A stretch of 6,535 nucleotides of DNA, from positions 1 through 6,535 of the forward strand of contig JACQQR010000209.1 in assembly GCA_016206875.1 (NCBI GenBank), written 5' to 3'. Made by a program: the position numbers and the translations under genes. Under the pieces are notes generated by a model that searched no databases, was not told the origin of the DNA, and was given only the letters and a program-made list of their open reading frames with translations. This document shows positions 1 to 6,127 of the stretch, piece after piece; position 1 is the stretch's first letter; every line of letters starts with the position of its first letter. This DNA is from Candidatus Omnitrophota bacterium. Lineage in GTDB: Bacteria; Omnitrophota; Omnitrophia; Omnitrophales; JACROU01.

Positions 1-3000
1 CACAATGAACGAATTTAGCTTCAATTCAGATGTACCAAGCAACCCAGCGGCGGCGGTGGCGTCGTTGATATCGACCCCTAGCTGGCTGAGAGAGGCGGGG
101 TCGGCGCCGGCGAGAGCGGATTCGGGAGTTGAGGAAAAATGAGTTTGGATGGCTTGCTGGATTGGCTCGGCGGCGGGTCCGGGTACGGCGTACCCTCCGG
201 GGCCGGATCGGAGTGCTACCGGTTGAGAGCCGGGTGCTGGCGTTTGGGCTTGCGAGCGGCGAAGTTCCATTAGCCTGCGGGTGAAGGTGGTGGTTAGGCG
301 CGAAGTAGTGTTGGCTGTCCACTCATCGCCTCTTTGAGATTGCTGAGCCGCAACAAATGTGAGAACCGTGTTGTATTGCTGAATCAGCCCTGACTCAGTT
401 TGAGCATTCAGCATCAGTTGCTGATGATTTAAGATAATGGCTTCAATGGCTTCAAGTGTTTTCTCATTGCACTCGACTTCAGGTGCAATCTGCGCTTGCT
501 GATTCGCCTGAGTGATGAAAGTAGCAACTTGCTCCGGACCCAATAAACGATCCCGGCTAAAATAGCGGCGCTTATAACGATCATATATTTTTTTCCGGCC
601 TGCCCGTTCTCTGGCCTCGGTGGGATTGGTGTTGTACGCGCTGTAAAAGGCCAAAATGCCGCTTACCACTTGAACGGTGCCGTTATCCGGATGCGCATCC
701 GATCTGCCTTCGATAATGAGTGAATCGCTGGTAAGTGTCATGCGAAGCGAATCCATAAAATCGCGATTCAGTGGCATGACGACTGAGCCTAAAGGCGCCT
801 TGACCGTAAGCTGAGCCTGAGCGCGATCGAGCGCCACTGTGTATGGCCCCATTTCCATTTCACCTTTGCGCTCCCAACCGGCTAAGCCCTCCGGATCATT
901 TTTGGAATCCCATTGGAAAAAGGCAGAATTACTTACCACATTTTCCGGCAACTTTACTGTGCCCAAAAGCATGAATGATTCCAAAAGCGCCCAAGCGGCT
1001 GGGTGCATGTCATTCCACACTTGTCCCGCCACATTTCTGAGCTGACGGGACAAATCCAAATCATCCCGGCTCTGATGGTCTAGCCGCGCGGCCCGGCCGG
1101 CGGTAACGTCCGATCTGAATGACAGCGAACTCGTCGGCATTGAACCCATTGCCGGCTCGGCGCTCAATCCCATAAACACAGCGTCCCCTCTGCTGACATC
1201 AGGCATGTCACCGCCTCTGTATATAATTCTGTCCTGTTCCTCCCCTGGCCTTCTTGCTCTTCCGCGCCCGGGATTCGGGACCACACACGCCAGCAAAGAC
1301 CTAAGTTCGTCATCTACTTCATACGAATCATCTGCGCTAGAAGCCGGAGTTCTCAAGCGAGGGGGATCCGTGTTTGCAGAAGTATCACGCAAGGCCGTCC
1401 AATAATCGCGAACAATTTCCGGCGTTCTCTCTTCCAGAGGAAGGCTCGGGTCAAGCCGCCCGGCGAGCTCTGAGAGAACGCCTGCCGATTCTCTGCGAAT
1501 CTCACCGCGCCGCTTGTCATCTTCTGCCAGCCAGTCGTCATTATTGCGGCGCGTGAAGGCGGCCATAGTTTTTATGTCGCCTACTCGCTCGGCCAAAGCC
1601 AGCAATTTCCCGAAAGCCGAGCTTTCCGGACCTGTTTCAATTTCATCGCCCGGGGATTCAGAGTCGAGCCGGCTATTTTCTTCGGACGTGACATGCAGGA
1701 ACTCATTTAATTTTCCCGCCAGAACGCCTTTTAACATCGCCAAATCGCGCTCCGTGAAAAAGAGAGGCGCAAGTCCCTTCCCGCGATTGGGCGCGCGGGC
1801 GTGAAGGTGTTGGGGAAGATTGGGGTCGTCCTGCAAATAGAGCGTGTAGCTTTCTGTGTCGACGACAAAATAAGAAGCAATGAGCTTGGCGATTTCATCG
1901 GCTTTGATGCGATCCTGTGGATTTAGTTGCCGGATTTGATGGATTAACCGTTTGAGCAGCACCGGAGGCTCAGCCTGTAAGTGACGCGGAATGCCGACAT
2001 CAGTAACGTCGTCATACACAGGCAGGGCTTTGCCATCTGCGAACACGGCCACGCGGCCGGTTTGTGTCTCGACTAAAAGCGCCTTTTTGCCGTCATCAGG
2101 ATTGAGCACTGGCGTTGCAATTTCCTGCATCGCACTACCGGGTTTTTTCCCGGCGACAGATGCGATTTTATAATCACGCAAACCGTGAATTTGTGCGGGC
2201 GAAGCGCCGGAGGCATCAAAGTAAATGAATGGATCTTCAAGCGGCCGCCTAACAAATTTTTTGTACCCGTCAAGAAAGGCCCGTGCCCACCCAGCGCGTG
2301 GTTTAATGGCTAACCGTTTTTTGAGAGCGCCGTGCTCATCTCGCACTTCTTTTTCTTTAACGATAAATTGCTTTGAAATTTCGATTTTTTCTTCGGGAGA
2401 AAAGGTAAAAATTTTGGATAAATGCGGGATTTCAGGGGCTTCGGCTGCTTGAGAAGCTTCGGCCTGCAGGTTGCTGCCGTTATAAGCCGCTAAAAATTGC
2501 TCCAATAATTCAGCATCTAAATCCTCTGCCTTTGCCTCACTCTTGAGATTGCCGGCAATCGCTTCAAACATTCGATCTATTGCCTCGCCCCCTTGGCCGT
2601 GTGAGACTCTTATCTCTTTGAGCCGCTTGCGGGCTTGTTCTGAAATAACCAGTATGTATCCTTCTTTTTTTTGTCCGGCACGCGGATTCGCCAGCACCAA
2701 TCCGCCTATTAAGAACGCATCCAACTGGCTTATGTCTTTGCTTTTACTGAACCCATCAGATGCAGCGATGCGATTCATGAGTTTCAATGTTTCCGGGCTT
2801 ACTACCAACACATCGCCAATCGCATTTTGCGCTAAAATTCCGTTTGGATCGATCTCGGAGATTTCCCGGGCGCCGATCCGTTGATTGAAAAGATAATGTT
2901 TGGCTTGCTGCGCATGCAACCAACGCTGCATAGATTCACTAAATAACATCGAAGCCAGCAATTGATGTGAATAACCTTGTTTTCCTTCCATCTGGAACAC

Positions 3001-6000
3001 ACAAGTATTCGCCTGGCTGTAAACACGATAACCATCTTTTTCATCTTCAAATCGGTGATGCCTTTGCGGGGCGTACCTATCCAAAAAACTCCTTGAGTTT
3101 ACAGAATCTTTTTTTGCCCGACTGCCCATTTCTTCCAACTCTGTCACGGATTTCACAGGCACCTGAAACCAGGCTAGATCATCAATCAGCCGCTCACGTT
3201 CCCCATTCGGAATCAAGCTTGTGTCATTGAATAAAAATCGCAGCGTGGCTTCCAGGCTTTCAAATTGCGGATGGGTTTGAGTGGGAGATATGGATCGTTC
3301 ATAATCAAAATACCAGCTGTATTTTCCGGTGTTCTCGTCAAAAATAGCTAGATGATGCGGCGTATCTTTGCCAGGCAAAGTGTCGTAAGCGATCTTCATT
3401 CTTATTCTAGGCCCACTCCAACCTCTCAAATTTCCAGACGGAATATCCCACCGGGAGGCGTTTGCGCGAATCCATTGGTCGCCTTCTTCCTCACCGCGTG
3501 CCCACTCCCCAATCGACCACAACAAATGGCGGAACAAAATAGCGTCAGTCACCTGCCTGGCAAAAAATAAAGAGGGATTGGCGGGCGTGCCGTCTCTGAG
3601 TGTTGTTTTATCATCATAAATGAGCCCATAGGCCATATCCTGAGTCATTACAATTTCGCGCGAAGAATAAGAAACTAAATTGGCAGGGGTTCTCGAAAGC
3701 CACTGTTTGTATTCATCCGCTGTGCGGCCGGCCGGAACCTGACCGGGAAGCACTTGTTCCAATGCCGCGTCAAACGTTGTCTTTGGTATGACATACACTT
3801 TCCACCCGGCCAAACTACCGCCCAAGCTTAAGCGCTCCATCAATGTCTTTTTCTCGTCTCGATCCAAACCCGATCTCGAGCCATGTTTCAAACTTAAAAA
3901 ATAATCTTCCCGCGCATTCTCCAAGCGCCCAATCAAAGCCTGAACCAAACCATCCCGCCCCCTCGAGCCCGGATAAAAAGCAAGCCCCGCCGCCTGTCCG
4001 AGCGAGCGAGCGGTGGCGGGAGTGCTTATTAGGTTTAGATCGCCTGAAGCAGTCAGCATTATATTTTTTTGGCTCAATGTGATAGGCCGGCCGTTACGTT
4101 TGAGAACATACATTTGCTGGCGTGGATCATCAACGAGCTCAACACCTTGCCTGCGGGCGGCGAGGCTTTGGTTGAAACCATGGACTTCATTAGGACCGAT
4201 CGCCAAACTGCGGCCTTGGGCGCGAGCTTGTGCTTGATAAATGGCGGCGATTTCTCTTAATAAAATGGCGGCGTGGTATTGGGCATCTTGTCTGTCGGGG
4301 CTCAGTTGTGCTATGGAATCCAAACTGATGGTCGAAAGATGCCTGGCCAGAGAGATCTTCCCACCCTCACCCTTCTCTCTCACTCTTGGAGGGAGAGGGA
4401 AATCATTGCGGAGCATCATGTCTTGATATTGACGGCTGGTTTCGGTGAAGCCGGCGGCGTCTATACGCGGGCGGATGGTGACATAAGAAATGTTGCGGCG
4501 CTTGAGCTCGCGAGCCAAACTCTCGGTGTGAAAACCGCCGGTGACGAGCACGGCTTTTTTCTGGCCGGAAACCTCGAGGCGTTCCATAACATTTTGAATC
4601 ATGGCCGTGTCGCGAGTACGAGCGAGTTGGTAAAAGGAAAGGGCGGAGTGAATAAGATTGTCATTCCCGCGAAAGCGGGAATCCAGCGACTTGCAATCCA
4701 ATTTGTTAAAGTCACTGGATTCCCGCTTTCGCGGGAATGACAAGGAAGAACGTATTTCTTCATACATCTGGGGAGTGAGCTCGAGTGAGAGCAAATTTTT
4801 GAGCAAAAAATAATCTTTGAGCTTGCGAACGAAATTTTTTTCTGCATCGGTGCCGGCCAGCTTCGCTACTATTGCTTCAGAAACTTTCGCCATTTCCTCG
4901 TCCAGCGCCTCGGCATCAATTTCTTCGCGAAGAATCTCGGAACCGACTTGGAGATTGAAATGGGGATATTGGCTGAAGCGAAAGCCTTTGGGTGAGGCTA
5001 CGTCATAGAAGCGCTCGAAAAGTATTCGTGTACTGTCATTCTGAGCGCCCACAGGAGCGCGAAGAATCTGGGTCGCGTTACCCTCAACGTTTTGCGAAGC
5101 CAAAACATTCTTTCCGATTTGCAATGTAGATTCTTCGCCCATGATGGGGCTCAGAATGACAGTAAGATTATGTGCCTTCGCCCACTCGCTCAGTTGGGCG
5201 GCTTCTTTTCCTGCGGCTACCTTGTCAATTTTCGTTTCCAGCTCCTGCACTTTAAATAACCGGATCAAATGAGGATAATCAAGCTGGTGCTGTGCTTGTG
5301 TGAGATCCAATTCTAACGTGTCTTTGGCAAAACGCTTCAGAGCACCCAAATGCCTTAGAAGCTCGCCTTTCGAATCGGCGAAATATTGCCATTCTTCTAA
5401 AAATTTGCGTAACTTTGGATTGAGGATACGGCTTCCTTCCGAGCGTAAATTGGTTTTTAGCTGCAACAACCATTGAGCTGTTTGATCCGCTTGCCTCATC
5501 ACGTTTCGATAGGCGGCCAGGTTTTTCCGGTACAGCGCCGGGCTTTCGATGCCGTAGGCTTCAACCTCTTTTCCGGCATGCATCAAAAATTGCTCAGCGC
5601 CGCTCAGTTCCCCTTTTTCGAAAAGCGAATCGGCGAGTTTTTGATTCAAAGATTCTTCACTAAAAAAACGCAAATAGTCGCCGCTCACTTTCCCGATACC
5701 GCCTTCCAGAAAATAACACGCGTAGTGATGCTTGCGCCAGAGATAATCCAGAACAGACTGGATTTTTTTTTGCGTGGGAGGATGGGCATGCACGTCTTGA
5801 ATTAAAATGAATTGAGGGGTTTTTTGCTCGTGAGGCAGGTAGAAAGATTGAATCTCACCCAGGGTAACCGGGATTTGAAAGCCGGCGCCGGCAAAAGGTG
5901 CCGGAGAGGGCGCAAGCGAACCCAAAGGCGCAGCCCAAGAAATGTTCTGGGCCAAAAACAAAATCGCAAGGGCAAGCGAAGAAGATTTTAAAAATAGCGG

Positions 6001-6015
6001 GCGTCTTTTAAACAT
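1..6015 (-). CDS. Giant exported protein with N-terminal TraB/TIKI-like domain (3' end outside window)
   Basis: An ATG at 6015 opens a frame with no stop down to position 1: 2,005 codons, C-terminus missing. An in-frame TAG at 6063-6061 limits the 5' side and no ATG, GTG or TTG lies between, so this start is firm. Layout by residue: signal peptide 1-28; TraB/ChaN/TIKI-like region about 45-525; an unrecognised mixed region about 560-1500, with aromatic-rich strand-like stretches near 866-900; a charged, probably disordered stretch about 1510-1650; a short folded-looking segment about 1665-1770 starting near W1667; a helical Gln-rich segment about 1795-1922; and a Pro/Gly/Ala-rich linker about 1923-1952. 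Few cysteines (about five) and the signal peptide fit an extracytoplasmic location. Function is unknown. Three repeat elements are translated within the N-terminal domain without frame loss, so I call it intact rather than a pseudogene. It has its own promoter and is divergent from the 6128 gene. Confidence 0.93.
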   Translation of the reverse strand, partial: MFKRRPLFLKSSSLALAILFLAQNISWAAPLGSLAPSPAPFAGAGFQIPVTLGEIQSFYLPHEQKTPQFILIQDVHAHPPTQKKIQSVLDYLWRKHHYACYFLEGGIGKVSGDYLRFFSEESLNQKLADSLFEKGELSGAEQFLMHAGKEVEAYGIESPALYRKNLAAYRNVMRQADQTAQWLLQLKTNLRSEGSRILNPKLRKFLEEWQYFADSKGELLRHLGALKRFAKDTLELDLTQAQHQLDYPHLIRLFKVQELETKIDKVAAGKEAAQLSEWAKAHNLTVILSPIMGEESTLQIGKNVLASQNVEGNATQILRAPVGAQNDSTRILFERFYDVASPKGFRFSQYPHFNLQVGSEILREEIDAEALDEEMAKVSEAIVAKLAGTDAEKNFVRKLKDYFLLKNLLSLELTPQMYEEIRSSLSFPRKRESSDFNKLDCKSLDSRFRGNDNLIHSALSFYQLARTRDTAMIQNVMERLEVSGQKKAVLVTGGFHTESLARELKRRNISYVTIRPRIDAAGFTETSRQYQDMMLRNDFPLPPRVREKGEGGKISLARHLSTISLDSIAQLSPDRQDAQYHAAILLREIAAIYQAQARAQGRSLAIGPNEVHGFNQSLAARRQGVELVDDPRQQMYVLKRNGRPITLSQKNIMLTASGDLNLISTPATARSLGQAAGLAFYPGSRGRDGLVQALIGRLENAREDYFLSLKHGSRSGLDRDEKKTLMERLSLGGSLAGWKVYVIPKTTFDAALEQVLPGQVPAGRTADEYKQWLSRTPANLVSYSSREIVMTQDMAYGLIYDDKTTLRDGTPANPSLFFARQVTDAILFRHLLWSIGEWARGEEEGDQWIRANASRWDIPSGNLRGWSGPRIRMKIAYDTLPGKDTPHHLAIFDENTGKYSWYFDYERSISPTQTHPQFESLEATLRFLFNDTSLIPNGERERLIDDLAWFQVPVKSVTELEEMGSRAKKDSVNSRSFLDRYAPQRHHRFEDEKDGYRVYSQANTCVFQMEGKQGYSHQLLASMLFSESMQRWLHAQQAKHYLFNQRIGAREISEIDPNGILAQNAIGDVLVVSPETLKLMNRIAASDGFSKSKDISQLDAFLIGGLVLANPRAGQKKEGYILVISEQARKRLKEIRVSHGQGGEAIDRMFEAIAGNLKSEAKAEDLDAELLEQFLAAYNGSNLQAEASQAAEAPEIPHLSKIFTFSPEEKIEISKQFIVKEKEVRDEHGALKKRLAIKPRAGWARAFLDGYKKFVRRPLEDPFIYFDASGASPAQIHGLRDYKIASVAGKKPGSAMQEIATPVLNPDDGKKALLVETQTGRVAVFADGKALPVYDDVTDVGIPRHLQAEPPVLLKRLIHQIRQLNPQDRIKADEIAKLIASYFVVDTESYTLYLQDDPNLPQHLHARAPNRGKGLAPLFFTERDLAMLKGVLAGKLNEFLHVTSEENSRLDSESPGDEIETGPESSAFGKLLALAERVGDIKTMAAFTRRNNDDWLAEDDKRRGEIRRESAGVLSELAGRLDPSLPLEERTPEIVRDYWTALRDTSANTDPPRLRTPASSADDSYEVDDELRSLLACVVPNPGRGRARRPGEEQDRIIYRGGDMPDVSRGDAVFMGLSAEPAMGSMPTSSLSFRSDVTAGRAARLDHQSRDDLDLSRQLRNVAGQVWNDMHPAAWALLESFMLLGTVKLPENVVSNSAFFQWDSKNDPEGLAGWERKGEMEMGPYTVALDRAQAQLTVKAPLGSVVMPLNRDFMDSLRMTLTSDSLIIEGRSDAHPDNGTVQVVSGILAFYSAYNTNPTEARERAGRKKIYDRYKRRYFSRDRLLGPEQVATFITQANQQAQIAPEVECNEKTLEAIEAIILNHQQLMLNAQTESGLIQQYNTVLTFVAAQQSQRGDEWTANTTSRLTTTFTRRLMELRRSQAQTPAPGSQPVALRSGPGGYAVPGPAAEPIQQAIQTHFSSTPESALAGADPASLSQLGVDINDATAAAGLLGTSELKLNSFIV
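160..246 (-). other. Pro/Gly/Ala-rich linker near the C-terminal side
   Basis: Residues about 1923-1951 read as a low-complexity run of Pro, Gly, Ala and Ser (Q-T-P-A-P-G-S-Q-P, S-G-P-G-G-Y-A-V-P-G-P-A-A-E-P). It follows a helical Gln-rich segment and precedes another Ala-rich stretch near residues 1971-1992 with an unusually GC-rich coding sequence. It is probably a hinge between domains, the next of which lies outside the window. Confidence 0.4.
1066..1515 (-). other. Charged, probably disordered linker of the giant protein
   Basis: Residues about 1500-1650 are rich in Arg, Asp, Glu, Ser and Pro (for example K-R-R-G-E-I-R-R-E-S, P-P-R-L-R-T-P-A-S-S-A-D-D-S, G-R-G-R-A-R-R-P-G-E-E-Q-D) with few aromatic residues. 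No family is recognisable. The composition suggests a flexible spacer separating the central region from the C-terminal folded-looking segments. The prediction is from composition only. Confidence 0.4.
1421..1482. repeat. 62-bp palindromic structure inside the giant gene
   Basis: An 11-bp perfect inverted repeat (GGCGTTCTCTC at 1421-1431 and its complement at 1472-1482) encloses two smaller hairpins: CTTCC 1431-1435 with GGAAG 1439-1443, and GCTCG 1444-1448 with CGAGC 1464-1468. The region encodes G-V-L-S-E-L-A-G-R-L-D-P-S-L-P of the charged segment, which looks like ordinary protein sequence. It could be an old repeat insertion or chance. An 11-bp match within this distance is not very improbable over 6.5 kb. 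Confidence 0.3.
4361..4402. repeat. Degenerate CCCTC/GAGGG dispersed hairpin repeat, in frame
   Basis: On the minus strand the arms TTCCCTCTCCCTC and GAGAGAGAAGGG form an imperfect hairpin (one bulge, one mismatch) followed by TGAGGGTGGG. This resembles the dispersed CCCTCACCC...CTCTCCC...GGGAGAGGG repeats seen in intergenic DNA of many bacteria. It is translated as D-F-P-L-P-P-R-V-R-E-K-G-E-G-G-K, about residues 538-553 of the giant protein, just downstream of the TIKI-like domain. It may be half of a longer element whose other arm has decayed. Support rests on resemblance plus the imperfect stem, so it is weaker than the two elements upstream in the gene. Confidence 0.55.
4658..4743. repeat. 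Double-hairpin palindromic repeat (dRS3-like) inserted in frame
   Basis: A 29-bp perfect inverted repeat (4658-4686 with 4715-4743) extends by five more pairs after one mismatch, enclosing a short central loop. Each arm holds its own palindrome, ATTCCCGC-GAAA-GCGGGAAT, an 8-bp stem with a 4-nt loop, matching the ATTCCC-N8-GGGAAT pattern of Neisseria dRS3 and of similar dispersed repeats in other bacteria. On the minus strand it is translated as about residues 425-453 of the giant protein. The resulting S-F-P-R-K-R-E-S and L-D-S-R-F-R-G-N-D peptides are typical of translated repeats of this type. The core 4659-4742 is 84 bp, 28 codons. I see no clear target duplication. Confidence 0.85.
5031..5164. 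repeat. TA-flanked MITE-like palindromic element inserted in frame
   Basis: Perfect 16-bp terminal inverted repeats lie at 5031-5046 (TACTGTCATTCTGAGC) and 5149-5164. A second 11-bp inverted pair, GCGAAGAATCT at 5059-5069 and its complement at 5128-5138, is nested inside, and a small hairpin (GTTTTG 5089-5094 with CAAAAC 5101-5106) sits in the centre. Both ends carry TA. If one TA is a target duplication, as made by IS630/Tc1/mariner-type transposases, the net insertion is 132 bp, exactly 44 codons, which explains why the host frame survives. It encodes about residues 285-328 of the giant protein. The TCATTCTGAG/GAAGAATCT ends resemble dispersed repeats I know from several bacterial genomes. 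There is no transposase inside, so it would be non-autonomous. Confidence 0.8.
5932..6015 (-). other. Sec signal peptide of the giant protein
   Basis: Residues 1-28 show a basic n-region (K3, R4, R5, K10), a hydrophobic core (about L14-A22) and a c-region Q-N-I-S-W-A followed by A-P. Cleavage by signal peptidase I is expected after A28, with S26 at -3 and A28 at -1. There is no cysteine at +1, so it is not a lipoprotein signal. The mature protein would be secreted to the periplasm or cell surface. The L-A-Q-N-I-S-W-A ending is, from memory, common in predicted Omnitrophota exported proteins; that link is inference. Confidence 0.85.
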
Positions 6016-6029
6016 CCTTATCGTAGTAA

Positions 6030-6037
6030 CCTTCCTT
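6030..6037 (-). promoter_or_regulatory. Shine-Dalgarno-like site of the giant gene, long spacing
   Basis: AAGGAAGG (6037-6030 on the minus strand) is the only purine-rich match to the anti-SD in the leader. It ends 14 nt before the ATG, longer than the usual 5-10 nt. A second AAGG (6019-6016) is flush against the ATG and too close to act. The start is nevertheless fixed by the signal peptide and the lack of other start codons, so initiation may be modest. Confidence 0.5.
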
Positions 6038-6043
6038 TGAAAC

Positions 6044-6059
6044 GAACGAATGAACGAAC
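6044..6059. repeat. GAAC tetranucleotide tandem repeat in the giant gene's leader
   Basis: Four units of GAAC (the second is GAAT) lie in a row, preceded by a related AAAC. The tract sits at and just downstream of the predicted transcription start and upstream of the SD-like site. It is short, with one imperfect unit, so slippage is possible but not shown. Confidence 0.5.
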
Positions 6060-6086
6060 TCTACCCGACGAGCCCCAAAATGTCAA
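6058..6086 (-). promoter_or_regulatory. Sigma70-type promoter of the giant gene
   Basis: On the minus strand a perfect -35 hexamer TTGACA (6086-6081) is followed by exactly 17 bp and a -10 hexamer TAGAGT (6063-6058), which matches TATAAT at four of six positions including the key T, A and final T. Transcription would start near 6051, giving a leader of about 36 nt before the ATG at 6015. No other good promoter lies in the gap in this direction. Confidence 0.7.
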
Positions 6087-6111
6087 ATTTCACGGTTTTT
6101 TTGAACTGACA

Positions 6112-6120
6112 TGGTATCAT
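6112..6120 (+). promoter_or_regulatory. Extended -10 promoter giving a nearly leaderless nuclease-like mRNA
   Basis: TGGTATCAT fits the extended -10 pattern TGnTATAAT, with TATCAT at 6115-6120. No acceptable -35 lies 16-18 bp upstream; a TTGAAC at 6101-6106 is only 8 bp away. Transcription would start at about 6127-6128, at or one base before the ATG at 6128. No Shine-Dalgarno sequence precedes that ATG, which agrees with a leaderless message. Confidence 0.5.
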
Positions 6121-6127
6121 ACTGCCC

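Larger units (their letters stand above)
4441..5883 (-). other. Probable TraB/GumN/ChaN (TIKI-like) domain, residues about 45-525
   Basis: The order of motifs fits the TIKI-like superfamily (TraB, GumN, ChaN, EreA relatives). An N-terminal strand ends in a histidine motif, F-I-L-I-Q-D-V-H-A-H (H76, H78). About 30 residues later comes a strand ending in an acidic motif, F-L-E-G-G-I-G (E104). Late in the domain a second histidine strand V-L-V-T-G-G-F-H-T (H496) is followed by a helix and I-S-Y-V-T-I-R-P-R near 508-517. Family members use conserved His and Glu residues for metal- or haem-dependent chemistry, or as proteases in animal TIKI proteins. Here the first motif lacks the usual G-E-x-H, having Q-D-V-H instead, so catalysis is uncertain. 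The domain is longer than usual, partly because repeat-encoded insertions occupy about residues 285-328 and 425-453. A third lies just after it at about 539-552. Confidence 0.55.
6016..6127. other. Divergent intergenic region between the giant gene and the small-gene pair
   Basis: This 112-bp gap holds both predicted promoters back to back. The minus promoter's -35 (6081-6086) and the plus promoter's -10 (6115-6120) are about 30 bp apart. A short inverted pair, TGTCA 6081-6085 and TGACA 6106-6110, and a run of seven T (6096-6102) lie between them. No terminator-like hairpin or RNA gene is visible. Confidence 0.6.

Noticed and set aside
26..322. A 98-codon Arg-rich minus-strand open frame
   Set aside because: Out of frame with the giant gene. 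The extreme Arg/Pro composition is the expected result of reading GC-rich coding DNA in the wrong frame.
2543..2884. A 113-codon plus-strand open frame
   Set aside because: Antisense shadow of the giant gene with no recognisable domain, Ser/Ile/Arg-rich composition typical of a shadow, and no SD.
4273..4740. A 155-codon plus-strand open frame
   Set aside because: It lies antisense to the giant gene and its C-terminal part (V-I-P-A-K-A-G-I-Q) is just the other-strand translation of the palindromic repeat at 4658-4743. No promoter or SD supports it.
4599..4847. An 82-codon minus-strand open frame
   Set aside because: It is out of frame with the giant gene and is held open by the same repeat (C-H-S-R-E-S-G-N-P peptide). 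The giant frame explains this strand.
4361..5164. A CRISPR array or gene inactivation by repeats
   Set aside because: The repeats are three different sequences without regular spacing, so not CRISPR. The giant frame remains open through all three, so they do not break the gene.
5473..5805. A 110-codon plus-strand open frame
   Set aside because: Lies antisense to the TIKI-like domain, whose motifs (Q-D-V-H-A-H, F-L-E-G-G) are clearly encoded on the minus strand here.
6101..6106. TTGAAC as a -35 box for the plus-strand pair
   Set aside because: Only 8 bp separate it from the TATCAT -10, and no -10 is found 16-18 bp downstream.
6081..6110. A terminator hairpin with T-run in the divergent gap
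   Set aside because: The inverted halves are only 5 bp with a 20-bp loop and the T-run lies inside the loop rather than after a stem. No gene ends here.
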